64,000 nucleotides of DNA, from positions 1-64,000 of the forward strand of contig NQMI01000002.1 of the NCBI GenBank assembly GCA_002270565.1. The letters are read 5' to 3'. This DNA is from Stenocarpella maydis. Lineage: Eukaryota; Ascomycota; Sordariomycetes; Diaporthales; Diaporthaceae. The translations under genes were made by a program, and so were the position numbers. Below the pieces are notes generated by a model, which was not told the DNA's origin, ran no database searches, and was given only the letters and a program-made list of their open reading frames with translations. Below, piece after piece: positions 44,451-57,302 of this stretch. How positions within the stretch are numbered: the stretch's first letter is position 1; the number at the start of each line of letters is the position of its first letter.

Positions 44451-46742
44451 ACTGCTTGGCATTTATCACACCACCACCAGAACGCGGGGAGTATACTTAT
44501 ACACTCACAATTGTCTCGCCATGTATCCCCTGCCGCATCCCATTCTTAATGAGGAGAGACCCCATTCCCATGATGTGTCGCGTTGCCCACCGCACTAGCT
44601 CACGCCAACGTCGGCGGTCCAAAACCATGGGCCGTGTTTCAGCCCGGGCTGGTGGCCCTGCCTCGGGGCAAGGCTGCCGACAGGGGGGAAAAGAGAAGCC
44701 GGCCACTGATTTGGCCCGTCATCACTCGGGGTCATCATAAGATACTATTAAGTCTTGAGTAGGGGTTACTTCAAATTGAATTGACTTGTTTCGCTGTTAA
44801 TGCAGTAACAATACTTTCAGAAAAAGCTCCAGATATAGTGACTCTGCACCGCGTTGGTCCGGGGGATCCTCGGATGGCCAGGCAGTTATGTTGCATCCAA
44901 GTGTGAAAGGTAAATGCAGACTTCCAGCGGTGACTCACTCAGCCTTGGCTGCATACCTACCTGGGTAGGTACCTAGGTAACTGAATGACTGCTCCAGTGG
45001 GCCCTACCTTCAGGTGTAGGCTTAATTATTCATTAACGAGCCTACAAATCTTTTGTATTTTTGTGCTCTAACCACTGCAAGACCTCGAGGTGTGTTTTAA
45101 TTACCGACTGGCCTGGCATATGTTGTATGGAGAGGAAAGGAAGACTTTAGCATCGGTGACCTCGGCAGCAAAGACAAACGTTCGAATGATGGCTACTTAG
45201 ATGTCGATACGTCCACTACACGTCTGGATACTTCCATGAACTGACTACCTAACATTGCCAGTCAACTTGGTAAGCCGCAGGATGTAATTATTGTCTGCGG
45301 ACGATACCCGGTGAGTCCGGTGCTCCACATAATCACGTTGGATATTCAGCATGCAGCTTGGGCTTAGCCGGCCCTCCTTGACTGCGCAACCGCCAAGACG
45401 CTCATCTGCGAAGAAACCACGCTCTACCGCTCCCCCGGGATTTTCCCGCTCTTGGTTAATTCGCCTACCAATGATTTGTTTTTATTTGGCGGAGGCTGTT
45501 CGGATATTTTGTAACATACAGACCAATGGTTTGCCATGCTGACGGACTTTTCTTGGCCTGCTGCGACACTACCCTATGGCAATGTGAATACGTCGACGGT
45601 TTGAGCGTTGTGGCAACGTCTTCAAACTCTAGATTATTCCGTCAATACGTAGGTATTGAGCATAAATCACACATGCTACAAAAAAGAGCTCTCAGTGGCG
45701 TCTATATTCAGACGCATAGCAAGTACAATAGTTTTTTGAGTGCAGTATCTAGACAAAGATGGCATACGCCACATTGCGGTCCCACAAGCCAACGATTATG
45801 TACAGGGAAGAAATTAATTGCATGATACGCTGCAATTTGCCTTGTCCCCAGCCAGCTCGCAGTCAGACCTGTCCCACGTGACATCCGGATAAGTCTTCTA
45901 AACGGATATAGCTTTCCGTGTTAGTGGCTTGGAAGCCGCTGACAAAACCCTGCCTGAAAAGATTCTACGCCCGTGATTTCTCACAGCGCCCAGCGTCTTA
46001 TGGAAATGTGTCACCGCCTCCAGGGTCAGGATCAGGATCCATGTAGTTTTTTCTGGAGTACCTAGCCTCCACTACTCCGTACAGAAATACTGCCGTGAAT
46101 CGCAGTTCGGCTTACGTGACGATGACCGTGCCAATGTCTTCTTTACGTCCCCTATCAATGTCGACCGCCACTTGCAGCCAATGCCTCTCCTCGGGAGCCA
46201 TATCTAGCTGCAGTACCCCGCGCTGTAGAGAATGCAAGGAGTGTTGTAGCACCCACCTTCCAAGACCGCCGAGCAATCATCAGCCCATAGTCTTGGCCTC
46301 TTAGTGGTGACCGCGGCGTTGGTCATGGGTGCTTGCGTCTCATTGGGGCCATCTCCTCCCGATGGCGGCGCTGCCAAGCTCAGTTCTGACTCCGTTGCTT
46401 ACCAGGACCATCGGATATCAAATTCTGACCCCGCAGGTGCGTACAGCTTATTTTACTGGGCATATAGAGTACCCCAGATTCGCTCTATAGGGCCCCATTT
46501 CCACTGGAGACTACCCCGGATTCGCTGCACCCCGGAATCGTGGGCACGTGTGATATACGCTTTTGTGGGGATGCAGACCCAGCTATTGGAATATTGTGAT
46601 CTAGATAAATGCCCAGAACCCGGGCCGCCCTTGGTGTGCCACTTCCCAAGCCTTTGCTTGTTCAAAACCAAGAAACGCAGTCAGAGTTAATCTCCAACGG
46701 AACCATAGTGTGGCGCAGATCCGAGATCCACCCCCCCCCCCG
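44451..46742. other. Long intergenic region ending at an assembly gap
   Basis: 2.3 kb with frames up to about 130 codons and no recognisable domain. It ends in a C run (46729-46741) next to the N stretch. Confidence 0.45.
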
Positions 46743-46758
46743 NNNNNNNNNNNNNNNN
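46743..46758. other. Assembly gap (16 N)
   Basis: Sixteen N bases directly after a C homopolymer, ten bases before the MFS start codon. Upstream sequence, including promoter elements or a longer N-terminus, may be missing. Confidence 1.
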
Positions 46759-46768
46759 GATTTTGAAA

Positions 46769-48792
46769 ATGACCGGCAGCGAGAAACGGTCGTCGTCGAT
46801 GAGCCGCCAAGCGCACGCCGTCGAACGCGTTGAAAGCATCGTCAAGGCCGATAAGCCCACCGAGCAAGATGAAAAACTAGACTGGACAGGCACCGCGAGG
46901 AAGACTGATCCAGAGGAGATCAAGCTCGTGCGTAAGCTTGACTACCGGATTATGGTGCGTGAAGGTGATGATTCCAGCTAGTAAGTATTATGGCTTGCTA
47001 ATGATATCAACGTAGCCGACGCTTTGCATCATGTACTTCCTCAGTGAGCTGTCAACCCCCACACTATGATCTACCGAGCCTGACCTTCCTAGACTACGTC
47101 GATCGCAACGCCATTGCTCAAGCACGACTCAACAATCTCGAGGATGACCTTGGCATGACCGGCACCGAATTCAACACCACAGTTTCCATGTAAGGAATTC
47201 CATGCATCGTAAAACATTTACTGGTCAAATTTGTGGTGGCCTTTTTGCAGTCCCCCACAATACGACAGCATTGCCCTGTCAGATTCTGCTAACAATTTTC
47301 TAGCCTCTTCGTCGGTTACGTCCTGATGCAGGTTCGTTAAGCCCGGTGACCAGGATGGAGATAGGCTGCCTAACCATGAATAGATTCCTTCGAATATGTT
47401 GATCACCAGAATACAGCCGGGTATTTACATGAGTGCCTGGATGTTAGTGTGGGCTGTGGTGTCCGGTAAGATGAAACCGTATCCACCAATATCCGTCTTG
47501 CGTTGCAACTCACACAATTACCTTGAAAAGGCTGCACGGCCCTGGTTCAGAACTATGGAGGACTCGTAGCGTGTCGGTTCTTCTTGGGTATCACTGAGGC
47601 TCCGGTAAGCTGTCCTGTCATCTGCAATAAAACCGCGAGGCCCTGTACAATATTTAACTGATAACACTGTACTATATCACAGTTCTACCCCGGCGCCACC
47701 TACATGCTTTCCATCTTCTACACTCGCACCGAAGTTGCCGCCCGCATCGCTGTGCTGTACTGTGCTCAGATCCTCGCCACAGGTGTCTCCGGGCTCATCG
47801 CAGCGGGAGTATTTGCCGGCATGGATGGCCTCAGAGGGATCGCAGGGTGGAGATGGCTCTTCATTGTTGAAGGCGCAGCCACCGGCCTCGTCGCCCTCGT
47901 TGGCTTCTGGTTCCTCCCAGATACGCCGCTTACCACGCGCTGGCTCAACGAGCGTGAGCGTGAACTGGCACATGAGCGTATGCAAAGGGACAAAGTCTCC
48001 GACTCTTCCGACGTCAAGGCTTCGGCCATGGACGGCTTGAAGCAAGCTTGCCTCGACAAACGAACGTGGCTCTTCTGTCTCATGCAGAATTTTCACCTCT
48101 CGGCATGCTCTTTCAACTCCTTCTTCCCCACGTAAGTCCACCCGACTTGGTACTATGGGACATCCCCGGGTTTCGTGAGCTAATCGAACATGCTGCAGTG
48201 TTGTCAAGACTCTCGGTTTCAGCACCACAGTCACCCTCGCCATGGCTTGCCCACCCTTCATATTTGCCGGCGCTGCGGGGATTGCCTTCGGCTGGAGCTC
48301 CGGGCGCCTCCACGAGCGGACGTGGCACATCACCGGGGGTCTCTCCATTGCCATTGTTGGCTTTGCCCTTGCGGCTGCCACAATGAACACGGCAGCACGC
48401 TACGTCGCGTGCTTCATCTTTGCCATGGGTGCTTACAGCGTCAACTCTGTCATCATTGGGTGGGCTTCCTCGACACTGTCCCAGACCAAGGAGAAGAAGG
48501 CTGTTGTACTTGCCATGACAAACGTTGGCGGTCAGGTGTGTAGTCCCCGAGCGGACGTTGAAAATAATATTCACTAACAACCCCCCCCCCCTTTTCCCAG
48601 ATTGGCTACATCTATGGCGCCTACCTTTGGCCCAAAAGTGATGAGCCACGCTATGCCATTGGCTTTGGTGCCTCGGCAGGCTTCGCCTTGCTCTCGATTC
48701 TGTGTGCTTGGTGGATCCGCGTCTTGCTTGTGAGAGAGAATAGGAAGATTCGCGCGTCTACTTCGGAACATGTCAACCTGTATGGATACTAG
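46769..48792 (+). CDS. MFS anion:cation symporter (Dal5/allantoate-permease-like)
   Basis: Nine exons (46769-46954, 47016-47043, 47093-47189, 47304-47331, 47384-47465, 47531-47604, 47683-48131, 48199-48535, 48601-48792) give 490 residues, and every junction keeps phase. Two exons are only 28 bp. Joining rebuilds LNYVDRNAIAQARLNNLEDD, the signature of this family after the first helix, then GYVLMQIPSNMLI and FFLGITEAPFYPGATYML. It has about twelve membrane helices with a cytosolic loop near RDKVSDSSDVKA. Family members carry organic anions such as allantoate, nicotinate or pantothenate with protons across the plasma membrane; the substrate here is unknown. The last intron has an 11-C run between a CTAAC branch site and the acceptor. 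The ATG is ten bases after an N gap, so an earlier start cannot be excluded. Confidence 0.88.
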
Positions 48793-50320
48793 AGCTTTGT
48801 GCAGAGCGCATACAAAACGACCGGTATTGAAGCTGCCTTCAATTATATCAGAGTGTGAAGCAATCCCATTGAAACACTCGGTCTTCCTCAAATACTGCTT
48901 TCAGTGCTCCCCCTCGGCCATATGCGATCCGCCTGCAACGTTTTTCTTGCAATGGATAAACGATAACTAACTTGCGAGCAGCTATGCATCGTGAATAAAA
49001 GTTATCGAGGCCTAGTACACAGTGTACAGCTTATCCTGAATATTCTAAAGTTTAGTCTTGTATACCAGCAAGTAGGAGTGGTCTCAACGTTGAGATGAGT
49101 GCTTCGGATACACAGATAAGATTTATTGCAGTCTCGCATTGAGGTGCCACCCTGCAAGACTCATTGCGTAGTTTCAGCTAACGTAGTTGCGTCGAGAGAG
49201 CGGTGGTAGTTACCTGATGCTCTCGGTGGGCTTGGTATGTCCGGTCCGAAACTCGGCATTATGCTCCTAAGAGACTGGGGGCTATGGGCTGTTCTACAAA
49301 AAGGGAGAATCCTCCTCCTCTTGACTGGCTTGAATATATAAATTATGCGCTCCGATTTTCTTAGGACTTGTTATTAACCTGTGGCCTGCTTCTCAACTTC
49401 TCCACCTTTGGCCCAGGAGTGGGTGTAGAGGCGGGTCGGGAGTCCAGGTTCTGTTCAGGCGCTCGACGTTGTAGTAGACTTCGCGATTCGCATTGTGTCT
49501 CTTAGATGCGCCGCAGGGGTTGGATAATAAATAAACGCGAATCCCACACGCTGTACCTCCTTAAGTAAGATGTCTCCGTAGGGAACAGAAAACAAATTCC
49601 TATCGGCAAAGTGTGCAGCGGATATAACACGTGTCACATGAATTAGTCATTCGACAGACCCTTTGCAGAGATAGGACCACGGCGGCTATTCTTCCACTGA
49701 AGTTTTAGCCCAATGTATTTCAACCATAACTTATTAACTTTTGCCGTAGCGCTTCGAAATGTAGTTAACAGATGGTAGGGCTGTCATAGCTGCAGCATGT
49801 AACTAATTAAAGTCACTTACTAGCAATTTCTTTGGACTGTAATCGAATAAAGCGCCCGCGATTGGCCCTACACCCATAAACAGAAGGTATTAGTGCTCTT
49901 GCAGTCGCCAAAGGATGAGTGATTTACTGTAGATGAACCAGGACTCGGAGTGTGCTGCATCACGCAGTGAAAATGTGGGCTGTGATCCCACCGCACTCTA
50001 CCCCACAGGGAAGGTGAAAAAGCCTTCACGGTTCATCCTATCACCACCCAGCTGATGATCGGCAGAACAAGCTCTTTAGGATCCCGGAACCCCGGCTCCA
50101 TCCAATCCCCGATAAGCACGCCTGCGGAGCTCACACTGTAGCACACAAAAGTCATCCTGAAGTCATGCGCGATGGCGTCAACTGCCACCCGTGTCGGTTC
50201 CTTGCGGACAGTCACATATAAAGTCAGGACGAGCCGGAGGAGATGGAGAATGGTACTATTCAGCCCCAGAGTTGACATTAATGGTGACTCTGTCCCGCCG
50301 TGAGAGACCACACTATTACC
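48793..50320. other. Intergenic, nothing recognised
   Basis: 1.5 kb between two plus-strand genes. Its frames are short and without domains; the largest, minus-strand near 50.03-50.31 kb, overlaps the S28 promoter. Confidence 0.5.
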
Positions 50321-52032
50321 ATGCGTTCGATTCTGTTCGTCCTTTCGCTGAGCTCCTTGGCCCTCGCCGGGCCAGGGCCTTTTCTACGGCCGGAGCCTGT
50401 ATCCGTCAGCCCGCGCCAGTCCAACGCATACCCTCCTCACACCATCGATCAGCCAATAGACCATTTTCCCAGTGACCCCCGGTGAGCAGGCCAAGAATAA
50501 TTCCCACTCCAGAGTATTGCTGAGAGTTTACTGAAGGTATGCCCCACACACCAATGCGACCTTCAAGCAGCATTACTATTTCGACGCGAGCTATTATAAG
50601 CCTGGCGGCCCAGTGTTCCTCTACGTAGGGGGGGAGACAGACGCAAGAAATCGCTTCTCGAACCTCAAGACAGGGATCATCCAGATCCTGATGAACGCCA
50701 CCGGCGGACTGGGTGTAATCATAGAGAATCGCTATTACGGACAGAGCGTTCCCTTTGAGAACCTGACTACCGACAACCTAGCATACCTAACCAACGAGCA
50801 GACGATCGCAGACTTTGCATACTTTGCTCAGCACGCCGAGTTTCCCGGTGTGAATGCCTCGCTGACAGCGCCGGCTACTCCATGGATCATGTACGGTGGC
50901 AGCCTTGCCGGGGCGCAGACGTCCTTCACCGTCAAAACGTACCCAGATGTCGTATACGGTGGCATCGCAGCCAGCGGTGTCATTTATGTCTCTGTGGAGT
51001 ATCCGGAGTGGTATGACCCTATTCAGAAGTTCGGTCCCAGCGACTGCGTTTCAAGCATTAATGATATTGTGGACAAGTTCGATGCTCTGGTCGAGGCGGA
51101 AAATACCGAAGCCATCCAGGAGCTCAAGTCCATCTTCGGCCTGGAGTCGTTGACAGATAACCGGGACTTCGCAAAGACCATTGCGTTCCCTGTTGGGTCT
51201 CCATTCACGTATCCCACTGCGACGTGGCAGGAGCTTTCCTGGACGAACCAGAAGGCCCAGTTCTGGTCATTCTGTTCGAACGTCACCAATATCGATGCTC
51301 CAGAGGAGGTCACAGCCGTGGATACGCAGCTGGCAAAGTACACCAACGGCGAGTCGTGGGAGAATCTGGGAAACTACGCCAAATATGTAAGGGAAATAAT
51401 CTTGCCAACATGTCTAAGCGGGGACTATTCCAGTGGAGAGTGCTTTGGGCAGGGGAATGGTAGGAACTGTTTTCATTCATTATTCCCGCATGCGAGATGT
51501 TTGCTGACACCAGGCAGCGACTTTCTGGACCGAGCAAGTCGACTCTTCTACACGGGCCTATCTCTACACAACATGCATAGAGGGGGGATTGTACCAAGCC
51601 GCCCGGAAAGATGGGAAATCCCTCCTTTCTAGGGTATTTGACGGTAACTACACTCAGGAGCAGTGCAAATTGGCATTCCCGCCGGGAGAGTACAACGCCA
51701 TACCAGGCTCCCCTGAAATCGACAGGTGGAATGCGTACGGCGGGCTGGACTTCCGGGCAGACAGGCTGGCATTTATCGACGGGAATCACGACCCGTGGCT
51801 CGACGGATGCTACCACTCGAACCTGGGGCCTCCGAGGTACAGCTCTGACCTCCATCCGGCCTACCTGATTGTCGACGGCGGGCACCACTGGGACAGCTAC
51901 GGGATATTGGATGTAGAGAGTGAGCCTCAGTTCATCAGGGAGGCGCATAAGTGGCAGATACGCACTGTAAAGAAGTGGCTTCGGAAGTTCTCTAAGTGGA
52001 AACCAGTAAGCAATGGGACCAAGGTGAGGTGA
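50321..52032 (+). CDS. Secreted serine peptidase, family S28
   Basis: Three exons (50321-50481, 50537-51459, 51518-52032) give 532 residues. Introns are 55 and 58 bp, with donors GTGAGC and GTAGGA and acceptors TGAAG and GGCAG. A signal peptide covers about residues 1-16. The S28 landmarks are PIDHF near 46, GGPVFLYVGGE at 77-87, ENRYYGQS at 117-124, and the nucleophile Ser 176 in YGGSLAGAQ. The catalytic Asp is about 453 (DGNHDPW) and His about 484-485 (DGGHHWDS). Several NxS/T sites and paired cysteines fit an extracellular or vacuolar acid prolyl-type peptidase. The stop is 163 bp from a pogo insertion, so the gene's 3' UTR may end in or near it. Confidence 0.92.
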
Positions 52033-52194
52033 GGGGTGCGACTCGGCATGCCCAGTATCGATAAATGTCAGCCCTTGGAAGTGGTGCGTGGGTTGATCAT
52101 TCAGAACTCGGTATTCTGCAAACTATTAATGGGCTTATACAAAACCGGAACCAAACCCCTGACCTTCTGGTACCGATACATAACCTGCACAATA

Positions 52195-54044
52195 ACATCG
52201 TCGCCCCGGCTTCCGGCCGGGCCCCCCTTCCGGCCGCCCTACCCACCCACCATGCCACTATTCCCAACGTCAATTTCCCGCCACAACTATTACCGAGCCC
52301 TCTTCTGTTGGTGTTGAGGAATCTTGAGAATCGTCGCTATCAGGCGATACAGCCCCGGCCTCGATTTGAGCCCTCCGAATAGCCTTAATATCAGCAAAAG
52401 TCTCGTTTGGGTCAATTTGGACCTTCTTCCTTCGGATCTTCGTACAGGCCTTAATTTTGCCCTGTAGCTCCTCGTTTTTTTTTGAGGATATCGCTAAGTC
52501 AAATTCTTTCTTATTGTATCCCTTGAGAACTTGTCTGAAGATTGCTCGTTGTGTGGGGCTTGAGTGTTTCTAGCGGGCATAATTAGCTATTATAGACCTC
52601 AACTCTCGTGATTGCCTAGGCGTCTTAAAAATAACGTCTGAGAGCTGAGATTTGGACCTGCGTACTCCATTTTTATTGATAAAGCTATTTCTAATAGTAG
52701 ATTCTTTAAAATTGGTCTCTATCTAGTAGTTTTTAAGGATATGGTTGCCTGATAGTGCTCTTACTTAATTAACTGGCTACAACCCTGTTTTTATCCACCT
52801 AGAATGAATATTTACTATCATGAATACCTCTCCTTAAGCCTTATAGTAGCAATAGAGGAATCTCCGTTTAGCTATAATCATTAACGTATTGTGGGCTTTG
52901 AGAAGGTATAGATGTTTCTGGAATGCCCGCTTGAGTAGGCTAAATATAGCTACATCTAGAGGCTGTAAAACGTATATTATATGTGCCGGCAAGAAGACTA
53001 TATAGATTTTATGTAAGAAGCATTCCCATATAAATTTTATAGTTGTATGGGTGTAGTGGCTGTCTATTACTAATAAATGCTACTTATTTGGGTTAATTGG
53101 GGCTGTCTGAGGGATGAAGACTTTCCTTAGCTATGTAATAGCTATTTCTTCCTCCATCCACCCCTTCTTTATAGCTGTAAATTGCTAGCCCTTGAGATCT
53201 TTAAGAGCTATAGGAAACCCCTGTTGCTATATACTTTTCCCTTTGAAAATAATCAATGGGACCAGTACCCTCCCCTAGGCGTTAATACACTCCAAGAAGG
53301 AGGTCCATGCTTGGAGATTATAGTCCAATTGAGTAATTGGGCTTCCCTTTGCGTAGCCAAAGATAAGGGCTTGCTCTAAGTAAGCCTCCATAATTCCACC
53401 CTTATCAGCGTTCCAACGGTTAGCTGGTTTAATAGACTTAACGATAGGTAGCTGGAGGAGGTTAAACCAAGACTTGATATTCTTCCTCTTAGCTGCTTGA
53501 ATCCTTAAGGCTTCAACACGCTAATTCTTTCTTAATTGGAGCTCCGGGTGACGAGAAAGGAAGCCCCTAAGCCAAGTCCTTCCGAGGGGAGGGTGGTCTT
53601 CATTCGGGAAGGCTAGGCGGGCTGCTAGACCCTATAGATTATATCAGGTAAGGGCAAGCCCTAGATAACTCTGATTTATTATAAATAGAGCCAATGAATC
53701 CTCTTGATAGTTAGAAAGAAGGCTCTAAGGTAGGGCAGCCTCTTGCTGGCTTAATTTGCCTTTGAGCCGATCGAATAGTATAGCGCAAGGGATATGCCAG
53801 GTCTTGGAGGCCCGCCTAATAGACATGCCATCTTTGATTGCAATAATGGCGTCGTGAACTTCTGCTTATGAGTATTGCTTTATAATTGTCCAATTGACAT
53901 GCATACAAAGTTTGGGAAGAAGAAAAAAGTCCCTCATTAAGATATTTAAGTTTTCCTAGAGGGTGGGTACAGACGCGTTCATACGCGTACGCCGTTGTGG
54001 GGCGGCCGGAAGGGGGGCCCGGCCGGAAGCCGGGGCGACGATGT
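52195..54044 (-). mobile_element. pogo/Fot1-like element, family A, copy 2 (lightly damaged)
   Basis: Inverted ends begin ACATCGTCGCCCCGGCTTCC with TA outside (52193-52194 and 54045-54046). It is 1850 bp long, and its interior transposase pseudogene is on the minus strand. It is the better preserved of the two family A copies. The intact ends could still be recognised by a transposase supplied elsewhere. Confidence 0.92.
52270..53904 (-). pseudogene. pogo/Fot1-like transposase pseudogene
   Basis: A 545-codon frame runs from ATG at 53904 to TGA at 52270 with no net shift but many stops. The N-terminal psq-like helix-turn-helix is clear: AIKDGMSIRRASKTWHIP then LKGKLSQQEA. The DDE_1 core follows: NADKGGIME near 53410, LVIDSHYTHT near 53070 and LQPLDVAIFSLLKRAF near 52970. 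These give the three catalytic acidic positions (D, D, D). A coiled tail with an RRKK block and an acidic Ser/Asp end closes it. Stops replace CAA/CAG/TGG codons. Confidence 0.88.
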
Positions 54045-54125
54045 TACACAGCAAACCTGTCCAAGCGCAGAATACATTACACGTAGTTAAAGCAAGGCCG
54101 TCAAGTTGAACCAACCACTGCATTA

Positions 54126-55981
54126 CTAGACAACAAAGTGTGGACCACGAGTGTCCTTTTTCACACGGAGCTTTCGCAAAACCTCGGATGTCTTGCTGTG
54201 ACCCTTCTCCTTCATAGCCCGTTCGGGATACTGGGCGTACAACTTGCACCACTTGTCCCATGACTTAGCGGCCTTGGTAAAGACCTTATCCATGTCTTCC
54301 TTTACCTGTCTTGTTTGCCACTGAATTACGAGATGTCAGATATGAAGCAAGTGTATTTGCAGAGAGCAGAGAGCAGAGAGCAGAGGAAACTCACATTCTC
54401 GTCTTCCCAATCCCCAGGATTCTCGACCCCAGGGGCTCTTCCTCTCGAGTCGGGGAACCAGCCTATGCTGGCCAACACATCAGTCTTGGTCGGCGGGACC
54501 CCGGAACTACCAAATGCCTTTGGATTCCGGTTGTGGCAGATCTCTTGGAAGTACGAGGCCATTGTGTCCATCGCATCGTCCGGAATCACTCGGACTTTGA
54601 GGGTCCTCTTCCCGTCCCCTATTCCGCCATTCCCAGTATTGCGTTTCAGGTCCTCCTCCTCTTCTTCGTCGTCAAGCATCTCCTCAAAATGAACCTGCCT
54701 GCTGTCCCGGCGGCCATCCCGGCGAGCCCGCCCATCAGCAACAGGACGTGAGGTGTCTATACTCGCGGAATAAATATCCTCCTCAGAAACCGGGCTCAAG
54801 CCACTGTCGGACCTGCTCTGTACCGAGGCCCGGATCCCCTCCCCATTCCCATCATCGACCGGCTCCCTTCCCATCCTCTTGGTGACATTCCTTGCAGTTA
54901 GGTACCCCGAGATACTAGCATACATCCACACGCCATCGATCTCGGCCAGTCCGCCAAACGGCCACACCACTGCAGCGAGTGTGTCGATGACAAGTGACGG
55001 CGGGAACAGAAGCGTGCTGATGACACTATCCCTGGCAGCCCTCTTCTTCGTCCTCGCCAGCTGCGCGCCCACCTCGGCGAGCACCTCGCCGGGGGTATGG
55101 TCCGCCAGCAGGGACGCCGGGTGGATCAGGACCAGCTCCGTGACTCGCTTCCGCGGCACGCGGTTCAGGAACGTGATGTCCGGGCTCCTGATGGCCGCCA
55201 CGGCGCGGTCGCACCCGCGCAGGGCCTTGTAATGCAGCCCGCGCAGCGACAGGGTCCTGCCGTCGTACATCTTGGCCTTGCGGACCTCCTGCTGGACGAG
55301 CCGCCTCGCCCTGTGGCCCTTGCCCTCCTTTGCGCCCGAGCCGGGGGAGGTGTCGGGCTTGAGGAGATGGGGAGCCGGTGGCGTGTAGATCATGTACCGC
55401 TGGGGGACGCCGAGGGCCTGTCCCTTTGCTAAGGGCGGCGGCAGCGGGATCAGGTAGGCGATCACGCGTTCTGGGGCCCGGGTATAGCCCACTGTCGTGA
55501 ACGGAATGTCGCCGGTCGTGAGACGGCGACGAGGCGGGAGGAGGACGAGATCATCGGTGCGTTCTGGCGAGCGCGACTGGCTGGTGTCATGTCCGGTGGG
55601 TGGTCTTGTTTGGAGATGTGGGCGGTGCTCAGAGCCAGGGGAGTATCTTTCCGAGGACCGTGGTGACGCATGCAGCCATACCGAGGGGTCGTTGTCCGGG
55701 CGGACTGGGAGAGGAGGAGGCTCTGGGCTGACTGGACGTCCTGTTGAGTATGAATATGAGCCTAGATAGCTCGTCCTGCCGGTGTTGTGATATGCGGCAT
55801 GTGATGCGGGTGCGTAATATCGCTCGTCTGGCTGCCAGGGGATTTCATCGTGAGGGTCCTCGCGGCCGTGGTAGGCGTGCTGGTCCCCGGGGCCATGGTA
55901 TGGCTTACAATAGGACAGTTGTGATCGCGAACTCTCTCCAGTCGTTGAGCCCTGCATATATTCGGCCTGCTGGAAAGTCAT
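54126..55981 (-). CDS. Conserved-looking fungal protein of unknown function (593 aa)
   Basis: Two exons (55981-54395, 54320-54126) are joined across a 74-bp intron (donor GTGAGT, acceptor TTCAG). The second exon reads WQTRQVKEDMDKVFTKAAKS and continues to a clean stop. The first 180 residues are Pro/Ser/Tyr-rich and disordered. The ordered core starts near PFTTVGYTRAPERVIAYLIP and includes YDGRTLSLRGLHYKALRGCD, a basic KKRAARDS stretch and one hydrophobic segment (VISTLLFPPSLVIDTLAAVV) that could associate with a membrane. An acidic linker (EEMLDDEEEEEDL) precedes the C-terminal helices. No known catalytic motif is visible and I do not recognise the family. Its 3' end lies 80 bp from the pogo insertion. 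Confidence 0.75.
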
Positions 55982-57302
55982 GGTGAGCGAAAGGCTGTCT
56001 CTGGCGGAGCCTGTCTCTGTTGTCGACCTGGGCACGATGACTTCGCTGGGCGGTGGTATTTACAAAAATTCAATCTTGGACTTCATTGACGAAATAGATA
56101 AAGACGTGAGGAGATTGCGCCCAACGACCAACCATATCCTTTGGTTCTTGTTTCACGCGTGAGCGTGGACGGCATAACACACATGACGTGGCTGGCCAAT
56201 CGAGCCTGGTCCTTCCCAGTCGAAGTCGCTAACTACCTAGATCAACAGGGCCAGACTCAGACTCCTGAGGCTGACAAGCGTCTCTGGTGTGGAAACCGAT
56301 GCAAATCCAAAGAACTACGTCAGAGGTCCCTTTGATGCTTAGAATTAAGCTCAGTATTTTCAGACTTGCCCCTACTTGTTTCGTCATATCTTAAATTGAT
56401 TCTTGGCTGTTGTTGTTTGAACTGTTTTGGGTGCACAGGTATAGTTAAGCTTGCGGAACGCTTCAAGCGTGCCGTCAGATCCTGGGGATGAGATTTGCAT
56501 ACATTCATCCACGGAAAGTAGCAGTACTCCGGCTGACTTTGTAGTATTATCAATGTGTAGTAAGAATGCCTCATTGAGCTTAAAATCGAACCACCTGTTA
56601 CCAAGCTTCGAATGTCAGACTCAACATGGGCAGGTATATAATATGGTCTTCAATCTCTAATCCTCCTATCACGCCAGGATCCTTCCTGCACTAGGCAACC
56701 GCCAAGTTTCAGGCTGCAGGGATACAGGGGACTGTCGATGTGACTATCTAAACAAGATTATTAGAGAGTCAGCCACAAGATGAAAGGAGGATTGGTCCTC
56801 TAAGAAACTAAATACAAGGATTTGGAGGCACCGGATAATTGCAATTAACTACATCACTCGACCGAGGCGTCTCTATGGTATCTATTACACACACTGGACT
56901 CAACTTTTATATTGATATTTCGAACTCGATCGCTGTGAGCAAGACTACTTCAGAGTCCACGCGGGGTATGTTTACCTAGTGAGAACTATTTCGGTTTACC
57001 ACCGCAGCTCAACGTCCTTGTCCAAGTGCTTATAAAATCCGTTTGTTTCTCTTGTCAGCTTGGTAAGCCTGCGGCATCCTTTAGTCCATAACCGGATTAG
57101 AGTCCTCAGCTAAGGCCCACTGATCTCCAACTGGGAGGGACGGCCTCATCACGCAGGGATGCTTCGTTGACTTATAAATCGTCGTGTTCTACACCATTCT
57201 TTGGCCAGAATTGTCTGGGACTCAAACTCGGCGGGCATTTCTCAACCCCTAAAATCCTCAAGACCAAACTGAGTTCCATACGCTGGACCAGCCAATCACA
57301 AA
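55982..57302. other. Divergent intergenic region
   Basis: 1.3 kb between a minus-strand and a plus-strand gene. Short frames only. Confidence 0.5.
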
